A stretch of DNA of 64,000 bases from Paenibacillus tianmuensis (GTDB taxonomy: Bacteria > Bacillota > Bacilli > Paenibacillales > NBRC-103111): contig NZ_FMTT01000003.1 in NCBI RefSeq assembly GCF_900100345.1, positions 48,811 through 112,810 of the forward strand. The letters are read 5' to 3'. Positions 17,683-26,292 of this stretch are shown here, piece after piece (the first letter of the stretch is position 1; every line of letters begins with the position of its first letter). The notes beneath the pieces were generated by a model. That model ran no database searches. It had not been told where the DNA came from and was given only the letters and a program-made list of their open reading frames with translations. The translations under genes and the position numbers were made by a program.

Positions 17683-18264
17683 TTAAGTCAATTTAGTCCC
17701 AAGCTGATTTACTTTAGCGAGCCAATTCGCGCGTTTTTCATCCGATGACCCTTTGATCACTCCAAGCTCCGTAACGCGTACAGGCGATACTCCGCAAAAT
17801 TTCAATATGTTGCGTTTCATCACATTGTATTCTGCATGACCATAGGCCAACTTATTGTACAAGTACGGAGTATCGGCAGTGACGATCAAATGCGCGGACT
17901 TGCCGGTTAAGAGCTTATCCATAAGTGAAGAATTTTCCCTGTATTTGTAAGCGAAGCCGGGGAGAAAAACCCGGTCAATAAATCCTTTCAGAATGGCTGG
18001 CATTACACCCCACCATGTAGGATAAACAAATACAAGGTGATCCGCCCACTGGATGAGTTTTTGCGCTTCGATCAGATCTGGCTCTAATTCCGTTCGTTTA
18101 CGGTAACCAAATTTCAGGTTCGGGTCAAACGTGATCTTGCTCAAATCAATAGAGCGAACCTCGGCTTGGCTGGCCGCGGCCCCTTTCATATAAGCGTCGG
18201 ACAAGGCCGCACAGAAGCTCTCCGGGTCGGGATGTCCGTTAATAACGAGAATCTTCGATTTCAT
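17683..18264 (-). CDS. Flavodoxin-fold NAD(P)H-dependent oxidoreductase
   Basis: 193 residues. ILVINGHPDPESFCAALSDAY at the N-terminus and VFVYPTWWGVMPAILKGFIDRVFLPGFAY (about 78-106) are the FMN and ring-binding segments of the MdaB/KefF/NQO group. These enzymes reduce quinones or nitro compounds by two electrons without making radicals. It is transcribed divergently from an AraC-type regulator (144-base gap), which may control it. A similar enzyme lies at 63069. Confidence 0.88.
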   Translation of the reverse strand: MKSKILVINGHPDPESFCAALSDAYMKGAAASQAEVRSIDLSKITFDPNLKFGYRKRTELEPDLIEAQKLIQWADHLVFVYPTWWGVMPAILKGFIDRVFLPGFAYKYRENSSLMDKLLTGKSAHLIVTADTPYLYNKLAYGHAEYNVMKRNILKFCGVSPVRVTELGVIKGSSDEKRANWLAKVNQLGTKLT

Positions 18265-18407
18265 GTTCAGTTCCTCCTCTTGCCCCCAATTAATTACTTA
18301 CCTTAGTGGCTGTTTGCGATATAATATAAGCATAGAACGAATTGAAAAAAAAATGAATGCTCGACAGCGCAATGGACTTGCTGATTCGCGCAAAAGGGGA
18401 ATAAAAA

Positions 18408-19430
18408 TTGAAGAACCGGGGAGTTCCCATTACGATAATATATCCGATGATGAAGACAATTACTCATAAAGGATATGAACTGGATCCATATTTCAGATAT
18501 GCATCGTTTGACAGTTGTTTGTTGCAGGATAAAGAGGCCCGTATTACGGAAGAGGAATTGGAGCGATTGATGATCGCCGCAGCGAATTACACGCAAGATG
18601 ATCATTTTGGCTTGCACCAAGGACAGATCCTGGAGCTTACCGATATGGGCATTCTCGGTTATGTGATTTTGCATTCTAAAACCATTGCCGATGCGCTAAC
18701 CGCTTATCAAAGATACAATGTGATTCTGTGTAGCGTATTTCATCTGGAGTGGGAAGTGGAGGGCGAAGATGTCCTGATCCGCTATTCTTTACAGCATCCC
18801 GGTCAAATATCACGTCATAGTGTGGAGGAGATGGCGAGCTCGCTGTATCATTTGATCAACAAGCTTAGCAACTGCCGTATCCCATTGCATGAGATTCAAT
18901 TTATACATGAGGCACCGGCGGATATAGAGCCTTATAAGGCGTTTTTCGGGAAAGTTCCCCGCTTTGGCGAGAAAGACAATGTTCTTCGTATGAGTAAGGA
19001 CGTGCTGAAGTACCCGATTTTGTATTCCGATGCAAGACTGCTGGAACTTTTCGAGAACATTGCGCAGGAAACCAGAGATGAGCTGACACAGGAAAGCATG
19101 TTTTCAGATCGGGCAGTCCAATGGATGAAAGAGTGTGTTCCATCCTTTTTTCCGACCTTACAGCAAACCGCAGAACATTTCGAAATAAGCACAAGAACAC
19201 TCCAGAATAAGTTGAAGGCAGAGCTAACTTCCTATAATGAATTATCTGTCAGGGTACGCAAGGAATTGGCCATAAGTTATTTGAAAAAAAGTGATTATAC
19301 GATCGGCGACATTGCCTATTTGCTGTTTTTTTCGGAGCCCAGCGCATTTCAAAGCGCTTTTAAGAAGTGGACGGGTTTAACGCCGGGACAGTACCGGACA
19401 CAAGCGCGTAACAGGAAAGCCCCAGCATGA
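18408..19430 (+). CDS. AraC-family regulator with OruR/ArgR-type sensor domain
   Basis: 340 residues starting at a TTG with AAAAGGGGA seven bases upstream. About 25-200 resembles the arabinose-binding-like domain of OruR-type AraC proteins (EELERLMIAAANYTQDDHFGLHQG). The last ~90 residues hold the two HTH motifs (LQQTAEHFEISTRTLQNKLK; GDIAYLLFFSEPSAFQSAFKKWTGLTPGQYR). Candidate targets are the divergent oxidoreductase and the FAD-dependent oxidase 110 bases downstream. Confidence 0.88.
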   Translation: MKNRGVPITIIYPMMKTITHKGYELDPYFRYASFDSCLLQDKEARITEEELERLMIAAANYTQDDHFGLHQGQILELTDMGILGYVILHSKTIADALTAYQRYNVILCSVFHLEWEVEGEDVLIRYSLQHPGQISRHSVEEMASSLYHLINKLSNCRIPLHEIQFIHEAPADIEPYKAFFGKVPRFGEKDNVLRMSKDVLKYPILYSDARLLELFENIAQETRDELTQESMFSDRAVQWMKECVPSFFPTLQQTAEHFEISTRTLQNKLKAELTSYNELSVRVRKELAISYLKKSDYTIGDIAYLLFFSEPSAFQSAFKKWTGLTPGQYRTQARNRKAPA

Positions 19431-19540
19431 TGGGGTACCGGATACAAGTATCGCCGCAACATGGGAGTCCGACTTCCGATCGCACCTTGTCGTGTGCAAC
19501 GATTTTATAGAATAAAGGCTGGTTGTAGGGGGAAACTTAC

Positions 19541-20584
19541 ATGATTAAGAAACAAAAAATTATAGTGATTGGCGCAGGTATTGTCGGTGCGTCAATGGCC
19601 TATAACTTATCAAAACGGAATCAGGATGTCACGTTAATCGAGAGTCATTCAACAGTTGCCTGTGGAGTAACTGAAAAATCTTTCGCTTGGATAAATCCTT
19701 CGGGTCGGGTATTAAAAAATTTTCGACATTTGTATGATGCAACGTTAGCCGAATATCATGAATTGGAAAAAGAGCTGCCTGATTTAAAGATAAACTGGCA
19801 CGGAGCACTGACATGGGGAGTTCCTACAAATGCGGAGGAGTCTCATATCCAAAAACTGACTCGGCAGGAGATCTTGGAATTAGAACCTAATTTGAAGGAA
19901 TATCCGGAAGAAGCTGCTTTTGCTTTTGAAGAAGGCGGAATAGATCCTATTTTAACAACAAAACGTTTAGTGGAACAAGCAGAGGCAAATGGAGCGAAAC
20001 TACTTTTTGATACAAAAGTTGTGCAAATAAAAAAAGAGGGCGGCAAGGTTGTTGGCGTATACACCTCAAATGGCTTTATAGAATCGGACGTCATCGTCTT
20101 GGCCACCGGCGCAGCTGTACCCGAGCTCTGTAAGCCGCTGGGCTTCGATGTTCCTGTCGCTCCTTCGCCTTCCATTATCATTCACATGAAATCGAAAGAA
20201 AAGTTAATCCACACCTTGATTACCAATGCAGAGTTTGAAGCAAGGCAATTAACCGATGATACGCTAATTGCGGCGGAAGATTATATGGATGAGTCGGGTA
20301 AAAATGGACCGGAGGCCATTGGAAAGCGAGCGTTTGAAATTCTTCGTCACCAGTTAAAAGGAGGCGAGAATTTGGAGCTGCAAAGTATCAAGGTTGGAAT
20401 GCGACCTATGCCTGAAGACGGTTACCCTATTGTTGGATTTCATGATCAAATAAAGGGTCTTTACTTGGCAGTTATGCATTCTGCTATTACGTTGGCTCCT
20501 GTTATTAGCCGCTTGGCTGCAAATGAGATTATAGACAACGTGCAGTTGAAAGAATTAGAAAGCTGCCGGTTATCCCGATTTTAA
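19541..20584 (+). CDS. FAD-dependent oxidoreductase of the D-amino-acid/glycine oxidase family
   Basis: 347 residues. The dinucleotide motif IVIGAGIVGASMAYNL (8-23), an early Glu for ribose binding (TLIESHS) and a late GMRPMPEDGYPIVGF segment define the DAO superfamily, whose members oxidise small amines or amino acids. The C-terminus is SRF, as in many DAO proteins, so the gene is complete. It is followed directly by insertion-sequence debris. The substrate is unknown. Confidence 0.87.
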   Translation: MIKKQKIIVIGAGIVGASMAYNLSKRNQDVTLIESHSTVACGVTEKSFAWINPSGRVLKNFRHLYDATLAEYHELEKELPDLKINWHGALTWGVPTNAEESHIQKLTRQEILELEPNLKEYPEEAAFAFEEGGIDPILTTKRLVEQAEANGAKLLFDTKVVQIKKEGGKVVGVYTSNGFIESDVIVLATGAAVPELCKPLGFDVPVAPSPSIIIHMKSKEKLIHTLITNAEFEARQLTDDTLIAAEDYMDESGKNGPEAIGKRAFEILRHQLKGGENLELQSIKVGMRPMPEDGYPIVGFHDQIKGLYLAVMHSAITLAPVISRLAANEIIDNVQLKELESCRLSRF

Positions 20585-20650
20585 GTGGAATCTTGTATGT
20601 AATGGCATTCATGATGTTGAGTTAGAAGGTGTTTCTGTTGTACAAAATAG

Positions 20651-20860
20651 GAGAATTTTCGAAGATTAATAAAAGGAATCAACATCATCGAAGTCAATCC
20701 TGCGTACACCTCCCAAACGTGTCCAAACTGCGAGAAACGGAACAAGGCAATGGACCGAACGTATGAGTGTTCATGCGGGTATCGCGCACACCGCGACAGA
20801 GTTGGAGCGATCAACATCCTGCGCCAACCTGTGATAGATGGTAACAGTCTATCAGCCTAG
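20651..20860 (+). pseudogene. TnpB C-terminal remnant (IS200/IS605 family)
   Basis: An open frame without its own start encodes about 69 residues matching the end of TnpB. It has the VNPAYTSQTCPNC segment, a second CSCG pair completing the zinc ribbon, and HRDRVGAINILRQ, which carries the last RuvC Asp. The remaining ~300 residues are missing and the frame is closed upstream by TAG at 20648. It cannot be an active nuclease. Confidence 0.85.
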
Positions 20861-20991
20861 ATAGCTATACGCTCTGATCTAGGATGAGCTAATGAGCTAG
20901 CTCTTAACTTAGCAGTCGGCACAAAACAGAAATGGCCTGCGTGCGTTAACTAGCTAAGAATCCCACGGCTTTAGCCGTGTTGGAGGCTCAA
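20861..20991 (+). mobile_element. IS605-type right end with omegaRNA-like hairpin
   Basis: After the TnpB stop, a 130-base non-coding stretch ends in a CACGGC-TTTA-GCCGTG hairpin (20964-20979) followed by GGAGGCTCAA. This is the layout of IS605-family right ends, which also form the 3' scaffold of the TnpB guide RNA. The bases after 20991 would be the guide. The left end and TnpA were not seen. Confidence 0.6.
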
Positions 20992-21055
20992 ACAACAGCA
21001 ACCAATTCAATTGTAATGATGGTTTGACTGAACATAGTGAAATAAAGCTAAAAAC

Positions 21056-21097
21056 AAACATCCCGCCTCACTTTTGAGTGAGGAGCGGGATGTTTTT
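21056..21097 (+). terminator. Strong intrinsic terminator
   Basis: A long stem starting CATCCCGCCTCACT, closed by a TTTG-type loop and AGTGAG-GA-GCGGGATG, ends in TTTTT (21093-21097). It lies after the TnpB remnant and isolates the MerR cassette downstream. The rest of 20992-21155 shows no gene. Confidence 0.85.
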
Positions 21098-21155
21098 GTC
21101 GATATGGAGTTCGTTTGGAATGACCGTCGGTTCGGCTGTCGCCATTGAATCCCGC

Positions 21156-21186
21156 TTGACTCTCCCCTTAACGGGAAAGTTATACT
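21156..21186 (+). promoter_or_regulatory. MerR-type promoter with 19 bp spacer
   Basis: TTGACT (21156-21161) and TATACT (21181-21186) are exactly 19 bases apart. The dyad ACTCTCCC (21159-21166) / GGGAAAGT (21173-21180) fills the spacer. This is the textbook MerR-activated architecture for the regulator gene at 21239. Confidence 0.88.
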
Positions 21187-21238
21187 CGATTAAGGCAAGG
21201 AAGGGCAGAAATAACATTTAGACAAGCGAGGTGTATCC

Positions 21239-22054
21239 ATGTTTAAAATCAGCGAGTTTTCGAAGATCGGCCAAGTATCGGTCAAGGCGCTTCGTTACTA
21301 CGACCAATTGAATTTGCTCAAGCCGGCCCACACCGACAAGTATACCGGATACCGGTATTACTCAGCCGACCAGCTGTTTCAGCTCCACCGCATTTTGGCC
21401 TATAAAGAATTAGGCTTCTCGCTGGATCAAATTCGCCAGATGATAGGCGAGGAAATCCCACTTGAGCAAATTCGAGGGATGTTCCGGATCAAGCAAAACG
21501 AGATTCAGTCCGTTCTGGATAAGGAGCAGGCCAAGCTTGCCCGAATCAAGGAACGTCTGCATGCCATCGAGAATGAGGGGAAACATCTGACGTCGCACGA
21601 TGTCGTTCTAAAAGAAGCGGCGCCGCAGCTTGTAGTGTCTTACCGGCAAAAAGTTTCGTTTAGTCAGCTTCCCGAGCTTTTCCGCCAGCTCGACGATCAT
21701 TTGGAAAGCTACGGCGTATCTTCTTTGTCCCAAATGGTTCTTTGGCATGGCTGCGAGGAATGTGAAGACGATATGGACATCGAAGTGGCCCGGCTGCTCA
21801 CTCACGATATGCCGAGCCGCTTCCTCTTTACGGTAAAGCGATTGCCGGAAGTTCCGATGATGGCCACGCTTATTCATCATTGCAGGATAACGAGCCCCTG
21901 CACCGCAAGTACGGAATTGGCGATGTGGATCGAACGAAACGGATATCGAATGAAGGAAAATGAGCCGCGACGCGAAATCTGCATCCCTCATGAAAAATTG
22001 GATGATCCGGAAGCTTACGTTGCCGAGGTCCAGATTGCCGTCGAGAGAGCTTGA
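21239..22054 (+). CDS. MerR-family regulator with GyrI-like effector domain
   Basis: 271 residues with the MerR HTH (FKISEFSKIGQVSVKALRYYD, GYRYYSADQLFQLHRI), a coiled-coil linker and a C-terminal drug-binding-type domain. It is about as long as, and closely similar to, the MerR protein at 1018-1845, including the shared EQIRGM segment. Its 3' end abuts the MFS gene, so the pair forms an inducible efflux module behind a 19 bp-spacer promoter. Confidence 0.9.
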   Translation: MFKISEFSKIGQVSVKALRYYDQLNLLKPAHTDKYTGYRYYSADQLFQLHRILAYKELGFSLDQIRQMIGEEIPLEQIRGMFRIKQNEIQSVLDKEQAKLARIKERLHAIENEGKHLTSHDVVLKEAAPQLVVSYRQKVSFSQLPELFRQLDDHLESYGVSSLSQMVLWHGCEECEDDMDIEVARLLTHDMPSRFLFTVKRLPEVPMMATLIHHCRITSPCTASTELAMWIERNGYRMKENEPRREICIPHEKLDDPEAYVAEVQIAVERA

Positions 22055-22089
22055 TTGAGAATCGCTTTGATTGGAAAGGAGATTCGGTT

Positions 22090-23283
22090 TTGACGAAACA
22101 ACAAAAGCTTCTGACTTTAAATTTATTTTTGTTAACCTTCGTTCTGGGAACGAGCGAATTTGTCATTGTCGGGCTATTGACGGAAGTATCCACCAGCTTA
22201 AATGTCGCCATATCGACGGCAGGAGCTCTGGTATCGGCTTTTGCCATCGCTTTTGCCGTAGGTACGCCAATCTTGACGGCCGTATTCAGCCGATTCTCCA
22301 AATACCCGCTCATGCTTGTTTTGATCGCGGTATTTATTGCAGGGAATATGTTAACCGCTGTATCCGGGTCGTATGCGCTGCTTCTTGTTTCCAGAGTGAT
22401 CACCGCCGTCGTTACCGGAGCTTTGATCGCACTCGCCATGGCCGTTGCCAGCGAAACCGTATCTTCCGAAAAAAGGGGTGCGGTGATTTCCATTATCTTC
22501 GCCGGGTTTACAATCGCCAGTGTCATCGGAGTGCCTCTTGGCACCTATATCGGACAATGGGGCGGTTGGCATATGACCTTTTGGTTTACCGCTCTATTGG
22601 GAGTCGTTTCGCTCATCGCCAGCTCAGTGACCATTCCAAGAGGGCTGAAGGGAACGCGGAGTTCGTTGAAAAAACAAATCGGATTATTCACCAACCCGCG
22701 TATTGTGATTGCGTTCTTTATTCCGGCGTTAAGCATTGCGGCGACCTATACCGTTTTTACGTATTTGACCCCTCTGCTGCAAGAAGTGCTCTTTGTCCCG
22801 GACCGGTATATTAGCCTTATATTTTTGCTTTACGGTGTCGTATCCATCTTCAGCACATTGATCGGCGGGAAATTGGCGGCCCGCAACGGAATTGGAAAGC
22901 TCCGGTATGTGTTTCTGATTCAAGCCGCCATTCTCGCGTCGCTTTATGTTTCCTCCAACTCGGTTGTCACAGGATTGGTTAGCATATCGTTCATTGCCCT
23001 TGTCGTTTATGTCATGAGCTCCACCATGCAATTGTATTTCATTGATTTGGCGGACAAGCATTTCCCTGCGGCCAAAGATTTGGCTTCGTCCTTAGTTCCC
23101 GTATCCGTCAATGTCGGAATTGCGCTTGGATCGGCTCTGGGCGGATGGGTTACGACGAACATGGAGCTTATCGATGTTTCCTGGTTCGGAGCAATCGCAG
23201 CGGTCGCCGCATCGATGCTGACCTTCATCAGCTATCGTCTGAACCGTAAAGCCGCGAGCGGTTATCAAACCGTCGCGAATTGA
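22090..23283 (+). CDS. MFS transporter, DHA1-like
   Basis: About 397 residues with 12 helices. I start at TTG 22090 (MTKQQKLLTLNLFLLTF) because GGAAAGGAG ends eight bases before it; a TTG at 22051 overlapping the MerR stop is possible but lacks a good site. GTSEFVIVGLL in helix 1 is typical of AraJ/YdhP-like exporters. It is the partner of the MerR gene upstream and a likely paralogue of the window's first gene. A convergent terminator follows. Confidence 0.88.
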   Translation: MTKQQKLLTLNLFLLTFVLGTSEFVIVGLLTEVSTSLNVAISTAGALVSAFAIAFAVGTPILTAVFSRFSKYPLMLVLIAVFIAGNMLTAVSGSYALLLVSRVITAVVTGALIALAMAVASETVSSEKRGAVISIIFAGFTIASVIGVPLGTYIGQWGGWHMTFWFTALLGVVSLIASSVTIPRGLKGTRSSLKKQIGLFTNPRIVIAFFIPALSIAATYTVFTYLTPLLQEVLFVPDRYISLIFLLYGVVSIFSTLIGGKLAARNGIGKLRYVFLIQAAILASLYVSSNSVVTGLVSISFIALVVYVMSSTMQLYFIDLADKHFPAAKDLASSLVPVSVNVGIALGSALGGWVTTNMELIDVSWFGAIAAVAASMLTFISYRLNRKAASGYQTVAN

Positions 23284-23300
23284 ACAGCCGGAGGCGTTGA

Positions 23301-23334
23301 AAGCAGCGGCGGCCTGTTGGCCGCCTTACTGCTT
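23301..23334. terminator. Convergent terminator
   Basis: AAGCAG (23301-23306) / CTGCTT (23329-23334) and an inner GGCGGCC-TGTT-GGCCGCC form a long stem between two converging MFS genes. Confidence 0.7.
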
Positions 23335-23336
23335 GA

Positions 23337-24719
23337 TCACTTGTCTAACGATTTCGAAGCTTGGACGACTTTCGAACCGCCCGGCATGCCGATCGACAAA
23401 GCCAGCAAGGCCAAGACGATGAGAGCGCAAATCATAGCCATATCCTGTATTCCCGCAGCGGTAACTCCGCCACTGAAAAACGCTCCCAAAATGCTTGAGG
23501 AGAGGATCGTCCCGATAAACCGGGATGTCATGAATAACCCGGAAGCGATACCGGTCTCCTCCTTGGGAACAAATGAAAAAATAGCGGCTTGCAAACTAAG
23601 ATTTTGAAACCCTATCCCGATTCCAAAGACAGATAAAACCGCAATCAAATGGCCCGTCGAAGGCGAAGGAAGCAACAAGATAAGAAGAACACCGGCCAAA
23701 AGGAACGATGAGCCTATGATTAGCGGCATTTTGATGCCCGATCTGTCTGCCAGCCTGGTGACCAGCGGCGTAACGGCTACAGCGAAGCCGGACAGCGCAA
23801 GCATAATGACGCCAACGATTCGATCATCCAAATGTTGGACTTGCTTCAAGTAGGACGGTATGCTGAACAGTATCGCATAAAACACGATGTTTACCCCAAG
23901 ATATTGCAAGTAGACAAGGCAAATATTAAGGTTTTTTTTCAAGAAGGAAATGTCAATGAACGGCTGGGTACGAGTTACTTCATACTTGTAGAACAAGAAC
24001 CCAAGCACAATACCGGTCAAAAGCAAAAGCCAGACTTTGAGTCCGGACCCAAAGGAAAGGAAGAAAAGCAGCCAGACAATAATAAGCGCCGTAAAAAGAA
24101 CAATCCCCGCGACATCCAATCCGCCGGAACCCAAACGTTTTCGGGGGCCGTCTTTCGGCAAAAATTTGACGGACAATAAAAAAGAAATCGCGATAACCGG
24201 AAAGTTGACCCAGAAAATAGCCGGCCAATCTCCGTAATGAATTAAAAATCCGCCGATCACGGGTCCAAAGGCGGAGGACGTGGACGTAAAGATGGATAGT
24301 ACGCCCAAAGCGCCGGCTTGTTTTTCCGTTATGGAGCTGCGTATTAACCCCATACCGGAAGGGAACAGCGAGGAAGTGCCAATCGCTTGAATGACCCGAA
24401 AACCGATCAACCAGCCTATGCTTGGAGACCATGGGGCCAACAAAGAGGAAATCGTAACAAGCCCCAGCCCAAATAGGAATACGCGTTTTTGCCCAATCAA
24501 ATCGCTGAGTTTTCCCATGACAGGCTGAGCGATGGCGCTGGCTACGTAATATGTAGCAATTAACCAGGAAATCACGTCGTAGCCAATGTGAAAGTCTGCT
24601 TCGAGCCTTGAAAAGGCTACGGAAATCATCGTCGTATTCAAAGGATTCAATAGAATGCCAAGACCTACGGCGGCAAGCAATCCATACCGCCTTGCCTTCG
24701 AGTTCGTGGACATAGGCAT
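23337..24719 (-). CDS. MFS transporter, DHA2-like 14-helix type
   Basis: 460 residues, longer than the other MFS proteins here and predicted to have 14 helices. NTTMISVAFSRLEADFHI in helix 1, motif A (GKLSDLIGQKR) and GPVIGGFLIHYGDWPAIFWVN in helix 5 are typical of EmrB/QacA multidrug exporters. It lies 23 bases after a PadR gene, the standard repressor-pump pairing. Confidence 0.9.
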   Translation of the reverse strand: MPMSTNSKARRYGLLAAVGLGILLNPLNTTMISVAFSRLEADFHIGYDVISWLIATYYVASAIAQPVMGKLSDLIGQKRVFLFGLGLVTISSLLAPWSPSIGWLIGFRVIQAIGTSSLFPSGMGLIRSSITEKQAGALGVLSIFTSTSSAFGPVIGGFLIHYGDWPAIFWVNFPVIAISFLLSVKFLPKDGPRKRLGSGGLDVAGIVLFTALIIVWLLFFLSFGSGLKVWLLLLTGIVLGFLFYKYEVTRTQPFIDISFLKKNLNICLVYLQYLGVNIVFYAILFSIPSYLKQVQHLDDRIVGVIMLALSGFAVAVTPLVTRLADRSGIKMPLIIGSSFLLAGVLLILLLPSPSTGHLIAVLSVFGIGIGFQNLSLQAAIFSFVPKEETGIASGLFMTSRFIGTILSSSILGAFFSGGVTAAGIQDMAMICALIVLALLALSIGMPGGSKVVQASKSLDK

Positions 24720-24742
24720 GCGCCCCCCCGCTTTATTGTAGT

Positions 24743-25384
24743 TTAGGAACGGTTGTCTTCCGAAAGGGTATCGTCACAGCCGTCAAGCAATTGAGTTAAA
24801 TCCAGCTGAAGCTTTTCTATGATTCCGCGAAATTTAACATATTGTTCCGGGGAACAACCGCTTTTTTTCGCCGCTCTTGCAATAAGAAAGATGACCTCGG
24901 ACCATTCCTTCATCATCTCCCGCAAGTCGCTCTTTTCGAGATCGGCATCCGGCCGCCGCCGACCTTCCCGTTCCCAGCAATCTTGATCCCGGCTTTTTCT
25001 CTCTTGAAGACATACCAAGCCTGCCTCCGTAATGCGGTACAGCCTTTTCCCGTTCGCCTCCTTTGCAGTAATCAAGCTCATATCCTCAAGTAACTGCAAA
25101 TTTGGATAAATCGAACCGGCGCTAGGGACATACAGTCCGCCGGTTCTATCCTCCATCGCTTTGATAAGTTGATATCCGTGCATGGGTTCCGAAACGAGAA
25201 GCTCAAGCAAAGCATATTTGAACTCGCCGCGCTTGAAAAACCGCTGTTTGCCCTCCTCGCAGCCGCCGGAGGATCTTCCGCGTTTGTAACGCACGCGGTG
25301 GTCTTCTTGCAACCAAAGCATATGCTGCCCTTTAGTTCTTTCGCTCTTACGATGTTCTCCATCATGTCGATTGAAATAAAACAT
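24743..25384 (-). CDS. PadR-family transcriptional repressor
   Basis: About 213 residues from the ATG at 25384, which has TAGGAGTGG upstream; longer readings would include the operator. The PadR winged helix is clear (FKYALLELLVSEPMHGYQLIKAMEDRTGG, then AGSIYPNLQLLEDMSLI). An unusual ~50-residue N-terminal extension rich in basic and acidic residues precedes it. The C-terminal helices likely dimerise. Two palindromic operators cover its promoter region, implying autorepression and control of the co-transcribed pump. Confidence 0.88.
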   Translation of the reverse strand: MFYFNRHDGEHRKSERTKGQHMLWLQEDHRVRYKRGRSSGGCEEGKQRFFKRGEFKYALLELLVSEPMHGYQLIKAMEDRTGGLYVPSAGSIYPNLQLLEDMSLITAKEANGKRLYRITEAGLVCLQERKSRDQDCWEREGRRRPDADLEKSDLREMMKEWSEVIFLIARAAKKSGCSPEQYVKFRGIIEKLQLDLTQLLDGCDDTLSEDNRS

Positions 25385-25405
25385 GAACGCCACTCCTAAT
25401 AAAAC

Positions 25406-25450
25406 AATACGATATATCGTTATAAAAAATGTAATACGATATATCGTATT
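25406..25450 (-). promoter_or_regulatory. Tandem PadR operators
   Basis: AATACGATATATCGTATT at 25433-25450 is a perfect 18 bp palindrome. A near copy lies at 25406-25423. Their ACGATATATCGT cores are 27 bp apart. They lie just upstream of the PadR start and nowhere else that I noticed. Confidence 0.8.
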
Positions 25451-25498
25451 TGTCAATCGCCGATTGGGTTATTTTTCCCTCTGCCGATCGGCGCCTCG

Positions 25499-25527
25499 TT
25501 GTCAACCCGCGTGATGTATGATACAAT
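25499..25527 (+). promoter_or_regulatory. Promoter of hutP
   Basis: TTGTCA (25499-25504), a 17-base spacer and TACAAT (25522-25527) form a good sigma-A promoter. The leader before hutP is about 150 bases. It contains possible alternative pairings (GGGAA/TTCCC versus AGCAGC/GCTGTT) and a T-rich run near 25647-25661 of unclear meaning. Confidence 0.7.
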
Positions 25528-25685
25528 TTCATCAGATACTTTAGCGATGAGTTAAATCCTTTTAGATCATTTAGTGTATAGTCGGGTCGATACAAGGCAA
25601 GTTTTATGGGAGCGGGAAGCAGCTTTCCCATTTGCTGTTGTAGCGTCTTTTTTATTTTTATTGTGGCGTTCCGCAGGAAAGGGGC

Positions 25686-26159
25686 ATGCAAGTGACGGGC
25701 CAGCAAGGGATTCCTTCTACGATCGGCAAATTAACCGCCTTATTGGCGATGATGCACAACCATGCGCTGGGGGCGGATATCGTACGAAAGCTGGACGCGG
25801 ACGGTTACCGGCATACCGTCGGGAAAGTCGGCTCCATGGACAGCGCGAAAGTCGTTGCGGCCATCGAAACGGCTGCCAAAAACAATCGGGTCATCGACGA
25901 AAAGCGGTACCGGGAAACACATGGCTTGTACCACGCGATTCTTGAGGCGTTGCAGGGGGTAAGCCGCGGAACCCCGCAGATTCGGGACGTATTGCGTACG
26001 GTAGGGCTTACCTTCGCCATCGTTCGCGGCCCTTTGTCAACCGAGGTGGATCAACCGGACGAAGGGGAATGGATCTGCGTATGTATGTACGGCACGATCG
26101 GTGCTCCGAAAAAAGGCTTCGAGCACGAGGTGCTGGGCTTCGGTATCAATCATATTTGA
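25686..26159 (+). CDS. hutP: HutP, histidine-dependent RNA-binding antiterminator
   Basis: 157 residues. The protein matches HutP throughout, with GKVGSMD (46-52), VVAAIETAAKN, ETHGLYHAILEALQGVSRG, LRTVGLTFAIVRG and YGTIGAPKKGFEHEVLGFGINHI. His79, His83 and His147 correspond to the three histidines that bind the divalent metal needed for activity in B. subtilis HutP. With L-histidine and Mg2+ the hexamer binds NAG triplets in hut mRNA and prevents termination. The target element lies directly downstream, before hutH. Confidence 0.95.
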   Translation: MQVTGQQGIPSTIGKLTALLAMMHNHALGADIVRKLDADGYRHTVGKVGSMDSAKVVAAIETAAKNNRVIDEKRYRETHGLYHAILEALQGVSRGTPQIRDVLRTVGLTFAIVRGPLSTEVDQPDEGEWICVCMYGTIGAPKKGFEHEVLGFGINHI

Positions 26160-26200
26160 ATGACCGGATCGCAGTTTCAGGCGTTTCAATTGAATAATTG

Positions 26201-26265
26201 TAGACCATAGTCTTATAGTTTCGTTTAGAGGTCATGACCATTGATTTGGTGTGGCCTCTTTTTTT
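26201..26265 (+). terminator. HutP-type attenuator between hutP and hutH
   Basis: Four TAG triplets (26201, 26208, 26216, 26226; gaps of 4, 5 and 7 bases) lead into a hairpin whose base is AGAGG/CCTCT (about 26227-26259), followed by seven T. HutP binds spaced NAG triplets overlapping such a terminator, so hutH expression should need histidine. Confidence 0.75.
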
Positions 26266-26292
26266 GTGTCCATTTCATAAGGAGAGTGATTT

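Noticed and set aside
20581..20817. Minus-strand frame over the TnpB remnant
   Set aside because: The plus strand encodes the conserved TnpB zinc ribbon; the minus-strand frame is its shadow.
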